Shown: positions 17,238-26,668, counted from the first letter of the stretch. The stretch: 64,000 bases of DNA from Herbidospora cretacea (GCF_001570605.1 NZ_BBXG01000020.1:91156-155155), one strand, 5' to 3'. Notes: generated by a model not told the origin, from the sequence alone. Program-made: numbers and translations.

Positions 17238-18008
17238 TCAGCCTTCCGGCATGGGGTCGTAGCCCATGTCGTCGAGGATCGGCTGAGGAGCCTCGCCGCC
17301 CGCCGTGGGCGACGGGGTCGCCTCGGAGTGGGCGCCGCAGCCGTGGTCGGCGGCGACGACCTTACCGTCGTCGGGGGCGAACTCGTTGGCGCACACCCCG
17401 AAGCCCAGCCGCAGCGCGCCCGAGAGGGGCCAGTAGAAGCCGCAGGTCGAGCACTGCGCGGGGGCCGCCGTCGCGAGCGGGGAATCGGGGCCCGACTCGC
17501 CGCTGTGCCAGCGGTTGACCGCCAGGTCGCGGCCGATGGCCGACAGCACCCGCACCCGGCCGAGGCCGTATTCGAAGAGCATCTGGTGGTCGGTGTCGTC
17601 GTCGGCGTCGGCGGTGTCGGTCGTGAAGCCGGGCGCGAGCCGGTCGTCGTCGGCCTCGGCCGGCAGCAGGTCGCCGGGGCCCAGGTCGCCGGGGCGCAGA
17701 CGGCGGCTCCACGGCACCCACGTGGGTGCGAGCAGGGCGCCCTTGCCGGGCAGCAGCACGGTCTCACTGACGGTGACGGCCTTGGCACGCGAAGCGCGGG
17801 CCACTGTGATCGCCCAGCGCCAGCCCTCGTATGCTCGATCGAGACAGGCGAAGTAATGGGTGACGACGCGGTCACCCTCCGCGTCGAACCCCAGGTGGTC
17901 GCCGACCTCGCCCGGCCTTGCTACGTGCTCGGCCGCCGAGCGAGCCAGGTCGACGGCGGCGGCGCAGGCCTGGTCTGCGGCGGGGGTTCTCACGCGGGTA
18001 CGGCTCAC
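17238..18008 (-). CDS. DUF3027 domain protein
   Basis: The 256-residue protein carries the DUF3027 core (VGDHLGFDAEGDRVVTHYFACLDRAYEGWRWAITVARASRAKAVTV) and a C-terminal cysteine cluster (CSTCGFYWPL, GVCANEFAPDDGKVVAADHGCGAHSE) that resembles a zinc-binding knuckle, as in DUF3039-type proteins. Function is unknown. GTG start at 18008. It leads the operon with the GHKL ATPase and is divergent from an MFS gene. Confidence 0.88.
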   Translation of the reverse strand: MSRTRVRTPAADQACAAAVDLARSAAEHVARPGEVGDHLGFDAEGDRVVTHYFACLDRAYEGWRWAITVARASRAKAVTVSETVLLPGKGALLAPTWVPWSRRLRPGDLGPGDLLPAEADDDRLAPGFTTDTADADDDTDHQMLFEYGLGRVRVLSAIGRDLAVNRWHSGESGPDSPLATAAPAQCSTCGFYWPLSGALRLGFGVCANEFAPDDGKVVAADHGCGAHSEATPSPTAGGEAPQPILDDMGYDPMPEG

Positions 18009-18114
18009 ACTTCATTTTCACCTACCTGAGGAGCGATTTTCACCCTCGCCGAGAGCGGACAGCATCCGACTGCGTCGGTAAGACTGGAAATTCGACACGA
18101 GAGGAGCGCATGGG

Positions 18115-19566
18115 GTGGCGGGTGCCTGGGGCAAGGTCCGTGGCGCGAGCCGTGCGGTGGTGTCCGCGACGGGCCGGACCGGCCGTTCCATCGGCCGTGG
18201 CGCGCACGCCTTCGGCGGCGGTGTCGGGCGCGGGGTGCGCGGTGTCGGCCGGGCCAGCCGGCGGCTGACCCACGCCAAGGGCGCCGACCGGACCGGCCTC
18301 GGCCGGCTGATCGAGGTCACCGCGGTCCACAGCGCCGGAGACGCCTTCATCACGGTCGCGCTGGCGGGGGCGCTGTTCTTCGGCATGCCGGTGGGCCAGG
18401 CGCGCGGCCAGGTGGCGCTCTATCTGCTGGTCACGATGGTGCCGTTCACGGTCGTGGCCCCGTTCGTCGGCCCGGTGCTCGACCGGTTCCGGTCGGGCCG
18501 CCGCTACGTCATCGCCGGGACCCTGTTCGCGCGTGGCCTGCTCTGCTGGGGCATGGCCTCCAGCGTCGTCTACGGCGACACCCTCTCGCTCTTCCCGGCC
18601 GCGCTGGCCGTGCTGGTGCTGTCGAAGGCCTACAACGTGTCCCGGGCGGCGATCATGCCGAGCGTGCTGCCCGCCGACATAGGGCTGGTCACCGCCAACG
18701 CCCGGGTGGCGCTGTTCGCGCTGGTCGCGGCAGGTGGCGCGGCGGGTCTCGGAGCGGGCCTGGTGGCCTGGATCGGGGCCGAATGGGTGCTGCGGATCGC
18801 GATGGTGCTGTTCCTGGTCGCCGGGGTGGTGTCGATAAGGCTCCCCCGCCACGTCGACTCCCCCGAGGAGGACGAGACCGCCAAGCCGCCGGGCGTCCGG
18901 GCGCTGCTCAACGTCGGGCCGATCGTGGCCGAATCGATGCGGGCCAACGCGGCGATCCGGATCCAGGCGGGGTTCCTGGTCTTCTTCCTGCTGTTCCTGG
19001 TGCAGGACGAGCACCTGCCGGGGCTGGCCCCGGAGATCACGCTCGGCCTGCTCGCGGCGGCGGCCGGAGGCGGCGGCCTGTTCGGCGCGGCCGTGGCGTC
19101 GTGGGTGAAGTCCTACTCGCCGCAGCTGATCGTCCTGTCGACGCTGGCGCTGACCACCCTCACCACCGTCGTGGCGGCGTTCTTCTTCAGTCTGTGGACG
19201 GCCGTCGCGGTGGCCCTGATCGGCGCGTTCGCGCAGGGGCTGGGCAAGCTGGCCCTCGACGCGATCATCCAGCGGGAGATCGGCGAGGAGGTCCGGTCGT
19301 CGACCTTCGGGGTGGTGGAGGCGCTGCTCCAGATCGCCTGGGTGTTCGGCGGCCTGATCGGCCTGATGCTGTCGCTGTTCGCGCAGGGCACCGCGGGCCT
19401 GGCGGTGATGGCGGCCGTGCTGGTGGTGTCGCTGGGCTGGCTGCTGGTGACGCGGCGGGGGCGCAAGCGGACGAGTGTGGCGAACGCCGTCACGGTTCCC
19501 TTGCGGCCGGTGACTCAGCCACCGGCCGCTACGGGGGATACGAAACCGTTGACAAATCCCTTTTGA
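18115..19566 (+). CDS. MFS transporter
   Basis: The 483-residue protein has an unusual basic, Gly/Arg-rich cytoplasmic N-terminus of about 55 residues (GRTGRSIGRG, GRGVRGVGRASRR) before the first helix. The core has about twelve helices with the loop motif GPVLDRFRSGRRYV. Substrate is unknown. GTG at 18115 was chosen because GAGGAG ends eight bases upstream; an overlapping ATG at 18110 is in another frame. A TAAGACT promoter element lies about 35 bp upstream. The stop codon is six bases from the convergent cold-shock gene. Confidence 0.88.
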   Translation: MAGAWGKVRGASRAVVSATGRTGRSIGRGAHAFGGGVGRGVRGVGRASRRLTHAKGADRTGLGRLIEVTAVHSAGDAFITVALAGALFFGMPVGQARGQVALYLLVTMVPFTVVAPFVGPVLDRFRSGRRYVIAGTLFARGLLCWGMASSVVYGDTLSLFPAALAVLVLSKAYNVSRAAIMPSVLPADIGLVTANARVALFALVAAGGAAGLGAGLVAWIGAEWVLRIAMVLFLVAGVVSIRLPRHVDSPEEDETAKPPGVRALLNVGPIVAESMRANAAIRIQAGFLVFFLLFLVQDEHLPGLAPEITLGLLAAAAGGGGLFGAAVASWVKSYSPQLIVLSTLALTTLTTVVAAFFFSLWTAVAVALIGAFAQGLGKLALDAIIQREIGEEVRSSTFGVVEALLQIAWVFGGLIGLMLSLFAQGTAGLAVMAAVLVVSLGWLLVTRRGRKRTSVANAVTVPLRPVTQPPAATGDTKPLTNPF

Positions 19567-19572
19567 CCACTT

Positions 19573-19974
19573 TTAGGCGTCGATGTCATCCGCAATTGCG
19601 CGAATCACCACGGCGACCTTCTTGGCGGCGACGGGCTCGGGGAGTTTGCCCTTCTGGTACGACGAGGTCGACAGTTCGTCGAGCAGCTTGATGAGGTCTT
19701 CGACGATGACGACCATTTCGTCAGGCTTTTTGCGCTTCCCCTTCGGCCGGGGCGCCTTGGCCAGGGTCGGGGGCTGCTCCAGCACCCGGACCGACAGCGC
19801 CTGCTGACCGCGCCGCCCCTCGGCGACACCGAACTCGACTTTCTGCCCGGGCTTGAGGGCTTCCACGCCTTTGGGCAGTGCGGATGAATGCACGAAGACC
19901 TCACCGCCGTCGTCGCGGGTGAGGAAACCGAAACCTTTGGCTTCGTCGTACCACTTGACCTTGCCGCTGGGCAC
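19573..19974 (-). CDS. Cold-shock domain protein with C-terminal extension
   Basis: The N-terminal 65 residues are a cold-shock domain with RNP1-like KGFGFLTRDDG and RNP2-like VFVHSS, which binds single-stranded nucleic acid. A basic linker (PRPKGKRKKPDE) leads to a C-terminal helical module of about 60 residues ending in AADDIDA. This two-part form (133 residues against about 67 for CspA) is typical of a conserved actinobacterial paralogue. GTG at 19974 is preferred because GAGG lies eight bases upstream; a TTG at 19992 would also be in frame. Confidence 0.9.
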   Translation of the reverse strand: MPSGKVKWYDEAKGFGFLTRDDGGEVFVHSSALPKGVEALKPGQKVEFGVAEGRRGQQALSVRVLEQPPTLAKAPRPKGKRKKPDEMVVIVEDLIKLLDELSTSSYQKGKLPEPVAAKKVAVVIRAIADDIDA

Positions 19975-20064
19975 AGGAGTGACCTCGTTCAAACTGTCGT
20001 GGAAGGGAATGGATGTAGGTTATGCCCACTAGGGCTCCGGGGTGACCGCCGAAAGCCCGTCAAA

Positions 20065-20688
20065 TTACGCGGGAATCGACGTCCGGGACGCGTACCAGGA
20101 GACGAACTCCGTGAGGTCCGAGACGACCACGTCGGCGCCCTGCTCGGCCAGTTGGGCGGGGGTGCAGCCACCCGTCGCGACGGCCACACTGAGCGCCCCG
20201 CCCGCGCGGGCGGCCTCGATGTCGGCCACGTGGTCGCCCACGTAGACCGCCGCGCCGAAGGCGGCGATGGCGGCGCCCTTGTCGGCCCCGAAGACCGACC
20301 CGGCGATCTCGTCGACGTCGAGCCCGAGAGCGTCGACGGTGCGGCGGGCGTCGCGCGCGTTCTTGCCGGTGACCACGATGATCCGGCCACCGGCCGCGCG
20401 GACGGCCGCGAGCGCCTCGTGGGCGCCCGGCATGACGACGGTGGCGGGCAGCGCGATGACCGGGTAGAGGGAGCGGTAGAGCGTGACGGCGGCCGGGATC
20501 TCGTCGGCCGGCAGCCACTGGGCCAGCTCGTTCTCCAGCGGCCAGCCGATGCGCGAGACCGCGACGGCCACGTCGATGGGGGTGTCGAGCGAGGGCAGCA
20601 TCGCCTCGTAGACGGCGGCGATCGCGGCGCGGGTGTCCGCGAGCGTCAGGTCGAGGTCGAAACCGACGGAAGTCCCCATGCTCTGCAC
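20065..20688 (-). CDS. HAD-superfamily phosphatase
   Basis: The 207-residue protein has HAD motif I DLDLT in VGFDLDLTLADTR (nucleophile aspartate), motif II IIVVTGK and motif IV VGDHVADIEAA. The cap region between them is helical, as in phosphoglycolate phosphatase-like enzymes. The substrate is unknown. Start could be GTG 20688 or ATG 20679; the latter gives MGTSVGFDLDLTL. The gene is divergent from the TetR gene at 20762. Confidence 0.9.
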   Translation of the reverse strand: MQSMGTSVGFDLDLTLADTRAAIAAVYEAMLPSLDTPIDVAVAVSRIGWPLENELAQWLPADEIPAAVTLYRSLYPVIALPATVVMPGAHEALAAVRAAGGRIIVVTGKNARDARRTVDALGLDVDEIAGSVFGADKGAAIAAFGAAVYVGDHVADIEAARAGGALSVAVATGGCTPAQLAEQGADVVVSDLTEFVSWYASRTSIPA

Positions 20689-20761
20689 GGTCCAAGAATG
20701 CCAAAATGCGCGATCCCCCGCGAACCTGGGCGGTCTACGCTGTCCCTCGCGGGAGGTTCAG

Positions 20762-21439
20762 ATGAGCACACGGGGTCGCATCATCGAGGAGGCGCTACGG
20801 CTGTTCGCCGAGCGCGGCTACAACGCGACCTCGGTGGCCGAGATCGAGGCCGCGGCCGGGCTGTCCCCCGGCGCCGGGGGTCTCTACCGGCACTTCAAGT
20901 CCAAGTACGAGGTCCTCGCCGCCGCCGTCGCCGACCGGGCGTCCCGGAACGAGATCACGCTCGACGTCGCCCCGACCGACCCGATCGAGGTCCGGCTGGC
21001 CGCGATGTGCCACGCGGGGCTGGACAAGATGCGCGAGGAGCGGCAGCTCGCCCAGGTCTTCTTCCGGGACCTGTCGCAGTTCCCCGACCTGGTCGCGGTG
21101 GTCACGGCGGGCCTGCTGCAGCCCATGTTCGACGCGCTCACCGAGTGGTTCGCCTGCCAGCCCGAGTATCTCGACGCCCAGGTCGACTGGGCCGGGATGG
21201 GCTCGGTGCTGGGCGGCGCGATCATCCATTACCGGCTGATCGAGTACACCGCCGGCGAGACGCCCGGCCGGGTGGCCACCGACCGGTTCGTGTCGGCCTG
21301 GATCAGGCTGGCGCTCGGCCTGCTACCGCCGGGCGTGAGTGGAGACGGGTGGATCGAAGAGGCGGTAGAGCAGCCACAGCAGGCCGGCGGCGGTGCCGAT
21401 GATGAACGCGACGCCGGCGACCTCGTTGAAGCGCGCTAG
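20762..21439 (+). CDS. TetR-family transcriptional regulator
   Basis: The 225-residue protein starts MSTRGRIIEEALRLFAERGY with the TetR helix-turn-helix (TSVAEIEAAAGLSPGAGGLYRHFKSKYEVL). The C-terminal ligand domain is helical and unassigned. ATG 20762 has GGGAGG upstream. The last 39 codons (from about GVSGDGWIEE) lie opposite the 3' coding end of the convergent membrane protein, so this tail may be an extension of the usual family length. Confidence 0.92.
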   Translation: MSTRGRIIEEALRLFAERGYNATSVAEIEAAAGLSPGAGGLYRHFKSKYEVLAAAVADRASRNEITLDVAPTDPIEVRLAAMCHAGLDKMREERQLAQVFFRDLSQFPDLVAVVTAGLLQPMFDALTEWFACQPEYLDAQVDWAGMGSVLGGAIIHYRLIEYTAGETPGRVATDRFVSAWIRLALGLLPPGVSGDGWIEEAVEQPQQAGGGADDERDAGDLVEAR

Positions 21440-22447
21440 CAGCCCCTCGACCGAGGAACGCTCCGGCCCGGTGAGCGCGAGGATCCCGCCGCCGAAGATC
21501 CACGCCAGCGCGGGCAGCCCCAGACCGGCCAGCCGGTCGGGCATCCCCCACCCCTGACACGCGAGCGTGACCACCGCCGCGACCGCCCAGACGATGCCCG
21601 GCACCGGAAAGATGATCACCGGCGGGAAACTGATCGGCACCAGCAGGGCGGCCAGCGCCAGCAACCCCATCGCGACGGTCTCCCGGCGATGCCCGTGGAG
21701 GATGGACCAGGCGTCAGGAGTGGGCCGCCGCCGCCACCGCGGAATACGCCGCCCCGCCTGACCACCGGCCCACACCCTCCGCCGCGAACTGGACGAGATC
21801 GGCGTCGGCAACGCCGGCAGAGGCCGCGTCAGGCCGTCAACCCGCCCAGAGCCACCCGACCGGACCCCACTCCCCCGTGCCGGTCCACCCTGCTGCCCGG
21901 ATCCGCCCGGCTGGCCCGATCCGCTTGGCCGCACCGATCCACCTGGCTGGCCGCTTCCGCTCGGCTGCCCTAACCCGCCGGCATGCTCTGACCCACCGGG
22001 CGGAGCTGACCCACCGGGCGGAGCTGACCCACTCGGCCGCGCCGATCCGCCAGGCTGCCCTTGACCGCCCAGCCGCCCTGATCCTCCCCACTGGCCCGAT
22101 CCGCCCTGTCCGGCTTGGCCGCCGAGGCGGCGAAGTTCACTCAACCCTCTCAGGCCGCCGGGACCTGCCAGGCCGCCTCCTGGACGCGCTTGTCTTCCGG
22201 GGGGTTCCAGGGGTGGTTCCCCGCGTAAGCGGCGGACCTCTCGTTCGACCATGTCCTGGGGGGTGCCGAACCGGGTCAGGAGGCGGGCGACCGATTTGGG
22301 GTTCTCGTCGCCTTTGCGCTCCTGGTCGATGCGTTCGCGGACCCGCCTGACGTAGTCGAGGCGTTCTTCTGGGCGCATACGGCCGTGGGCGGCGTCGGCC
22401 ACCCGGCTCACGAAATCCAGCACGAGCTGGTCGGCTCGCTCGATCAC
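21323..22447 (-). CDS. HAAS-domain membrane protein with Gly/Ser/Pro repeat linker
   Basis: Residues 1-75 form a helical HAAS-type domain (LDYVRRVRERIDQER, RLLTRFGTPQDMVEREVRRLRG). A low-complexity linker of about 120 residues with repeats of the type SGSGQPGGS follows (22150 down to about 21840). The C-terminus holds four membrane helices from ETVAMGLLALAALLVPISF. It resembles regulators or sensors that couple a soluble helical domain to the membrane. Convergent overlap with the TetR gene is 117 bp, unusually long. Confidence 0.82.
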   Translation of the reverse strand: MIERADQLVLDFVSRVADAAHGRMRPEERLDYVRRVRERIDQERKGDENPKSVARLLTRFGTPQDMVEREVRRLRGEPPLEPPGRQARPGGGLAGPGGLRGLSELRRLGGQAGQGGSGQWGGSGRLGGQGQPGGSARPSGSAPPGGSAPPGGSEHAGGLGQPSGSGQPGGSVRPSGSGQPGGSGQQGGPARGSGVRSGGSGRVDGLTRPLPALPTPISSSSRRRVWAGGQAGRRIPRWRRRPTPDAWSILHGHRRETVAMGLLALAALLVPISFPPVIIFPVPGIVWAVAAVVTLACQGWGMPDRLAGLGLPALAWIFGGGILALTGPERSSVEGLLARFNEVAGVAFIIGTAAGLLWLLYRLFDPPVSTHARR

Positions 22448-22487
22448 TCCGTCATAGTGCCCCAGCGTCGCAGTCCATGCATGCTCC

Positions 22488-22493
22488 TACGAT
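22488..22493 (+). promoter_or_regulatory. -10 box of a leaderless transcript
   Basis: TACGAT lies seven bases before the ATG at 22501. GGAAAGG directly abuts that ATG, too close to act as a ribosome binding site. Confidence 0.55.
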
Positions 22494-22500
22494 GGAAAGG

Positions 22501-24762
22501 ATGAGCGAGGGGTTCACCGAGTGGCTGCGCAGCCGGAGCGACGAGCAACTGCGCCTGCTCGCCATGTCCCGACCTGAGCTGATCACCCCCGTTCCGGCGA
22601 ATGTTCCGGGTTTGGCGGCAAGAGCCGGAACCCCATCCGCCATCGGCCGCGCCCTCGACCGGCTCGACGGGTTCACCCTCGCCGTGGCCGAGACCCTGGT
22701 CGTCTTCCCGCCCGGTGAACTGAAGGCGGCCATCCGCCGGGCCACGGGCGCCGCCCCGGGCACCGACGCGGCCCTCACCAGAGCTCTGGCCGTGCTGACC
22801 GAGATGGCGCTCGTCGACGACGACCGCCATCTGGCCCCCGGCGTGAGAGAGGCGCTCGACCCGCCCGCCGGGCTCGGCCAACCGGCCGCCCACGTGTTCC
22901 GCCACGACCAGCCGGTGGCCGTGAAGCTGGCCGACCCCGGTGCGGTGCGGAAGCTGATCGGCCAGGTGGGGCCGCAGGCCAGGGCCGCGCTCGACGAGCT
23001 GGCCTGGGGGCCGCCGTCGGGGCGGGTGCCCAACGCCCGGCGGGAGGTCTCGGTCGAGACCGCCCAGTCGCCGATCGAGCAGCTGCTGGCCCGGGGCCTG
23101 ATCGGCGCGATCGGCGACGACACCGTCACGCTGCCGCGCGAGGTCGGGCTCGTGCTCCGCGACGACCGTCTCCACCGCGACCTGTCGCCGGTCCCGCCGC
23201 CGCTGGAGGGTTCGGCCCGCCGCGCCGATTTGGCCGCCCGCACCGCCGCCGGGCAGGCCTTCGGTTTCGTAAGGGCCGTCGAGGAACTCTGCGAGATCTG
23301 GAGCGTCGACCCGCCGGGCGTGCTCCGCACGGGTGGCCTGGCGGTCCGCGACCTGCGCCGCGCGGCCCAGCAACTCGACGTGCCCGAATGGACGGCCGCG
23401 CTGGTCATCGAGGTCGCCCACGCCGCCGGGCTGGTCGCGACCGGCGGCCCGGCCGACGCCGAGTGGCTGCCGACCCCCGCCTACGACGCCTGGCGGGCCC
23501 GGCACACCGAAGACCGCTGGGAGACCGTCGCCAGGGCGTGGCTGACCCTCGACCGGGTCCCCGGCCTGGCGGGTGGCCGCGACGACCGCGACCGGCTGCT
23601 CAACGTGCTCCATCCCGACCTGCGCCGAGGAGCCGCCGCCGAGATCCGCCGCCGGGTGCTGTCGGTCGTCGCCGCCACCGACCTCGCACCGTCGCGGGAG
23701 TCGGTGCTGGCCCGGCTGACCTGGGAACGACCCCGCCGCAGAGGCGCCCACCTGGCCACGATGACCGAGTTCGCGCTGCGCGAGGCCGAGGTCGTCGGCC
23801 TGACCGGGCTCGGCGTCATGTCGCCCCACGGCCGGGCGCTGCTCGCGGGCCAGAAGGCGGCCGACCCGCTGGCGCCGCTGCTGCCCGAACCGGTCGACCA
23901 CGTCGTCCTGCAGGCCGACCTGACCGCCGTCGCCCCCGGGCCGCTGACCGGCGAGCTCGACCGCTGGCTGGGCCTGGCCGCCGACATCGAGTCGAAGGGC
24001 GGCGCGACCGTCTACCGGTTCGCCGAGAGCTCGATCCGGCGGGTGCTCGACGCCGGGCAGAGCGCCGAGGAGATCCTCGCGATGCTGGCCCGCCACTCGA
24101 CCACGCCGGTGCCGCAGCCGCTGGCCTACCTGGTGTCCGACGTGGCCCGGCGGCACGGCCGGCTGCGGGTCGGGACCGCCTCGTCCTACCTGCGCTGCGA
24201 CGACCCGGCGGTGCTCGACGAGCTGCTGGCCGACCGGCGGGCCGGGGCGCTGCGGATGCGGCGGCTGGCGCCGACCGTGCTGGTGTCGAAGGCGTCGCGG
24301 GCGACCATGCTCGACTCGCTGCGCGCGATGGGCTACGCCCCGGTGGCCGAGTCGCTCGAAGGCGACGTGCTGATCACCCGGGCCGACGCGCGGCGGGCCG
24401 AGGCCCAGCCGATCAGGCAGGTCAACGGGGTGTTCGCGCCCGAGGCCGAGGTGGTCACGGCGGCGATCCGGGCGCTGCGGGCGGGCGACGCGGCGCTGCT
24501 GTCCCGTCCCGCGCCGGTGGGCGAACCGGGCGGCGCCGTCCCCCGGACTCCGGCGACCGCGACCATCTCGGCGCTCCAGGAGGCCATCCGGCAGGGCTCC
24601 CGCGTTTGGATCGGTTACCTAGACTCACAAGGTCAGGCAACCAGCCGGATTCTCGAACCGGCGAGGATAGAGGGTGGCTACCTGACCGCGTACGACGAGA
24701 CGAGGGCGGCCATCCACCGCTTCGTCCTCCACCGGATCACCGGCGTCGCGGACGTCAACTGA
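22501..24762 (+). CDS. Helicase-associated protein (helicase C-terminal XPB/Ssl2-like domain)
   Basis: The 753-residue protein is the conserved actinobacterial partner of the XPB-type helicase. It starts MSEGFTEWLRSRSDEQLRLL and includes LITPVPANVPGLAARA, then a long winged-helix-rich body; residues about 460-580 (DHVVLQADLTAVAPGPL to VSDVARRHGRLRVG) match the Helicase_C_3 domain. The C-terminus (VWIGYLDSQGQATSRILEPARIEGGYLTAYD) resembles a WYL-like beta domain. It has no Walker motifs of its own. It lies 16 bp upstream of the XPB gene and is probably in one operon, acting in DNA repair. Confidence 0.85.
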   Translation: MSEGFTEWLRSRSDEQLRLLAMSRPELITPVPANVPGLAARAGTPSAIGRALDRLDGFTLAVAETLVVFPPGELKAAIRRATGAAPGTDAALTRALAVLTEMALVDDDRHLAPGVREALDPPAGLGQPAAHVFRHDQPVAVKLADPGAVRKLIGQVGPQARAALDELAWGPPSGRVPNARREVSVETAQSPIEQLLARGLIGAIGDDTVTLPREVGLVLRDDRLHRDLSPVPPPLEGSARRADLAARTAAGQAFGFVRAVEELCEIWSVDPPGVLRTGGLAVRDLRRAAQQLDVPEWTAALVIEVAHAAGLVATGGPADAEWLPTPAYDAWRARHTEDRWETVARAWLTLDRVPGLAGGRDDRDRLLNVLHPDLRRGAAAEIRRRVLSVVAATDLAPSRESVLARLTWERPRRRGAHLATMTEFALREAEVVGLTGLGVMSPHGRALLAGQKAADPLAPLLPEPVDHVVLQADLTAVAPGPLTGELDRWLGLAADIESKGGATVYRFAESSIRRVLDAGQSAEEILAMLARHSTTPVPQPLAYLVSDVARRHGRLRVGTASSYLRCDDPAVLDELLADRRAGALRMRRLAPTVLVSKASRATMLDSLRAMGYAPVAESLEGDVLITRADARRAEAQPIRQVNGVFAPEAEVVTAAIRALRAGDAALLSRPAPVGEPGGAVPRTPATATISALQEAIRQGSRVWIGYLDSQGQATSRILEPARIEGGYLTAYDETRAAIHRFVLHRITGVADVN

Positions 24763-24778
24763 TTAGGGGGCTCCACCC

Positions 24779-26419
24779 GTGAACGACGGGCCGCTCATCG
24801 TCCAGTCCGACAAGACCCTGCTGCTGGAAGTCGACCACGAGCGCGCCGACGAGTGCCGTCGGGCCATCGCGCCGTTCGCCGAGCTCGAGCGCGCGCCCGA
24901 ACACGTCCACACCTACCGCATCACCCCGCTCGCCCTCTGGAACGCGCGCGCCGCCGGACACGACGCCGAGCAGGTCATCGACGCCCTCATCGGGTTCAGC
25001 CGCTACCCCGTGCCCCACGCGCTGCTGGTCGACGTCGCCGAGACGATGGCCCGCTACGGGCGGCTGCGGCTGGAGAAGCACCCCGTCCACGGGCTCGTGC
25101 TGACCAGCACCGACCGGGCCGTGCTCGAAGAGGTGCTGCGCGCCAAGAAGGTGCAGCCGATGATCGGCGAGCGCCTCGACGGCGACTCGGTGGCCGTCCA
25201 CCCGAGTGAGCGCGGCAACATCAAGCAGATGCTCCTGAAGCTCGGCTGGCCGGCCGAGGACATGGCCGGCTACGTCGACGGCGAGGCCCACCCGATCGCC
25301 CTCACGGAGGAGGGCTGGTCGCTGCGGCCCTACCAGAAGGAGGCCGCCGACGCGTTCTGGCACGGCGGCTCCGGCGTGGTCGTGCTGCCCTGCGGCGCCG
25401 GGAAGACGATCGTCGGCGCGGCGGCGATGGCCCACGCCCAGGCGACCACGCTGATCCTGGTCACCAACACGGTCAGCGTCCACCAGTGGAAGACCGAGCT
25501 CCTCAAGCGCACGTCGCTGACCGAGGACGAGATCGGCGAGTACACCGGGACCAAGAAGGAGATCCGCCCGGTCACCATCGCGACCTACCAGGTGATGACC
25601 GCCAAGCGCGGCGGCGTCTACCGCCACCTGGAGCTGTTCGACGCCCGCGACTGGGGTCTGGTCGTGTACGACGAGGTCCACCTCCTGCCCGCCCCCATCT
25701 TCCGGATGACGGCCGACCTCCAGGCCCGCCGCCGGGTGGGCCTGACGGCCACGCTCGTGCGCGAAGACGGCCGCGAGGGCGACGTGTTCTCCCTCATCGG
25801 CCCGAAGCGCTACGACGCGCCCTGGAAGGAGATGGAGAACCAGGGCTACATCGCCCCGGCCGACTGCGTCGAGGTCCGGGTGACGCTGCGTGACGACGAA
25901 CGGCTCGCCTACGCGATGGCCGACACCGACGAGCGTTACCGCTTCGCCGCCACCACCCCGTCAAAGGTGCGCGTCACCGAGGCATTGGTGAAAAAGCACG
26001 CGGGCGAACAGGTCCTGGTCATCGGGCAGTACATCGACCAGCTCGACGAACTCGGCGAACATCTCGACGCGCCGGTCATCAAGGGCGAAACCAAAGTGAA
26101 GGAGCGCGAACGGCTGTTCCAGGCGTTCCGCGACAAAGAACTCCAGGTCCTCGTCGTGTCGAAGGTGGCGAACTTCTCCATCGACCTTCCCGAGGCCGCG
26201 GTGGCCATCCAGGTGTCCGGCACGTTCGGGTCGCGCCAGGAAGAGGCGCAGCGCCTCGGACGGGTGCTGCGGCCCAAAGCCGACGGCGGTGGCGCCCGGT
26301 TCTACTCCATCGTCAGCCGCGACACCGTCGACCAGGACTTCGCCGCCCACCGCCAGCGCTTCCTGGCCGAGCAGGGCTACGCCTACCAGATCATCGACGC
26401 CGACGACGTGCTCACCTGA
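24779..26419 (+). CDS. DNA repair helicase XPB
   Basis: This SF2 helicase of 546 residues unwinds DNA 3' to 5' in an ATP-dependent manner. Seen motifs are the N-terminal damage-recognition-like domain (to about residue 170), Q-motif region LRPYQKEAADAF, Walker A GAGKT at 206-210, Walker B DEVH at 298-301, motif III GLTATLVREDGREGD with the RED loop typical of XPB, and motif VI QEEAQRLGRVLRP. GTG start at 24779, 16 bp after the helicase-associated gene. A clean hairpin terminator follows. Confidence 0.95.
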   Translation: MNDGPLIVQSDKTLLLEVDHERADECRRAIAPFAELERAPEHVHTYRITPLALWNARAAGHDAEQVIDALIGFSRYPVPHALLVDVAETMARYGRLRLEKHPVHGLVLTSTDRAVLEEVLRAKKVQPMIGERLDGDSVAVHPSERGNIKQMLLKLGWPAEDMAGYVDGEAHPIALTEEGWSLRPYQKEAADAFWHGGSGVVVLPCGAGKTIVGAAAMAHAQATTLILVTNTVSVHQWKTELLKRTSLTEDEIGEYTGTKKEIRPVTIATYQVMTAKRGGVYRHLELFDARDWGLVVYDEVHLLPAPIFRMTADLQARRRVGLTATLVREDGREGDVFSLIGPKRYDAPWKEMENQGYIAPADCVEVRVTLRDDERLAYAMADTDERYRFAATTPSKVRVTEALVKKHAGEQVLVIGQYIDQLDELGEHLDAPVIKGETKVKERERLFQAFRDKELQVLVVSKVANFSIDLPEAAVAIQVSGTFGSRQEEAQRLGRVLRPKADGGGARFYSIVSRDTVDQDFAAHRQRFLAEQGYAYQIIDADDVLT

Positions 26420-26432
26420 CACAAATAAAAGA

Positions 26433-26456
26433 CCCGGCGGGACAACTCCCGCCGGG
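26433..26456 (+). terminator. Terminator of the XPB operon
   Basis: CCCGGCGGGA (26433-26442) pairs with TCCCGCCGGG (26447-26456) over a four-base loop, 14 bp after the XPB stop. Confidence 0.85.
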
Positions 26457-26668
26457 CCTACTTAGAAAACATACTTAAGTCCACGAAATTCCGTAGGCCC
26501 GAGACAACCTCATCACCCCCTCGCGCCTTGGCCCCCACAGCCAAAGAGTGGCATCAATGCCCAGGTTCGGGCATACCCCCATTGTCCTGGGCAATCACCT
26601 GATTTGCCGCGCTTTTCTTAGGCTTTTCCCATACCGATTGATTAAGACTTCGGAGGGTATTCGCGAGA

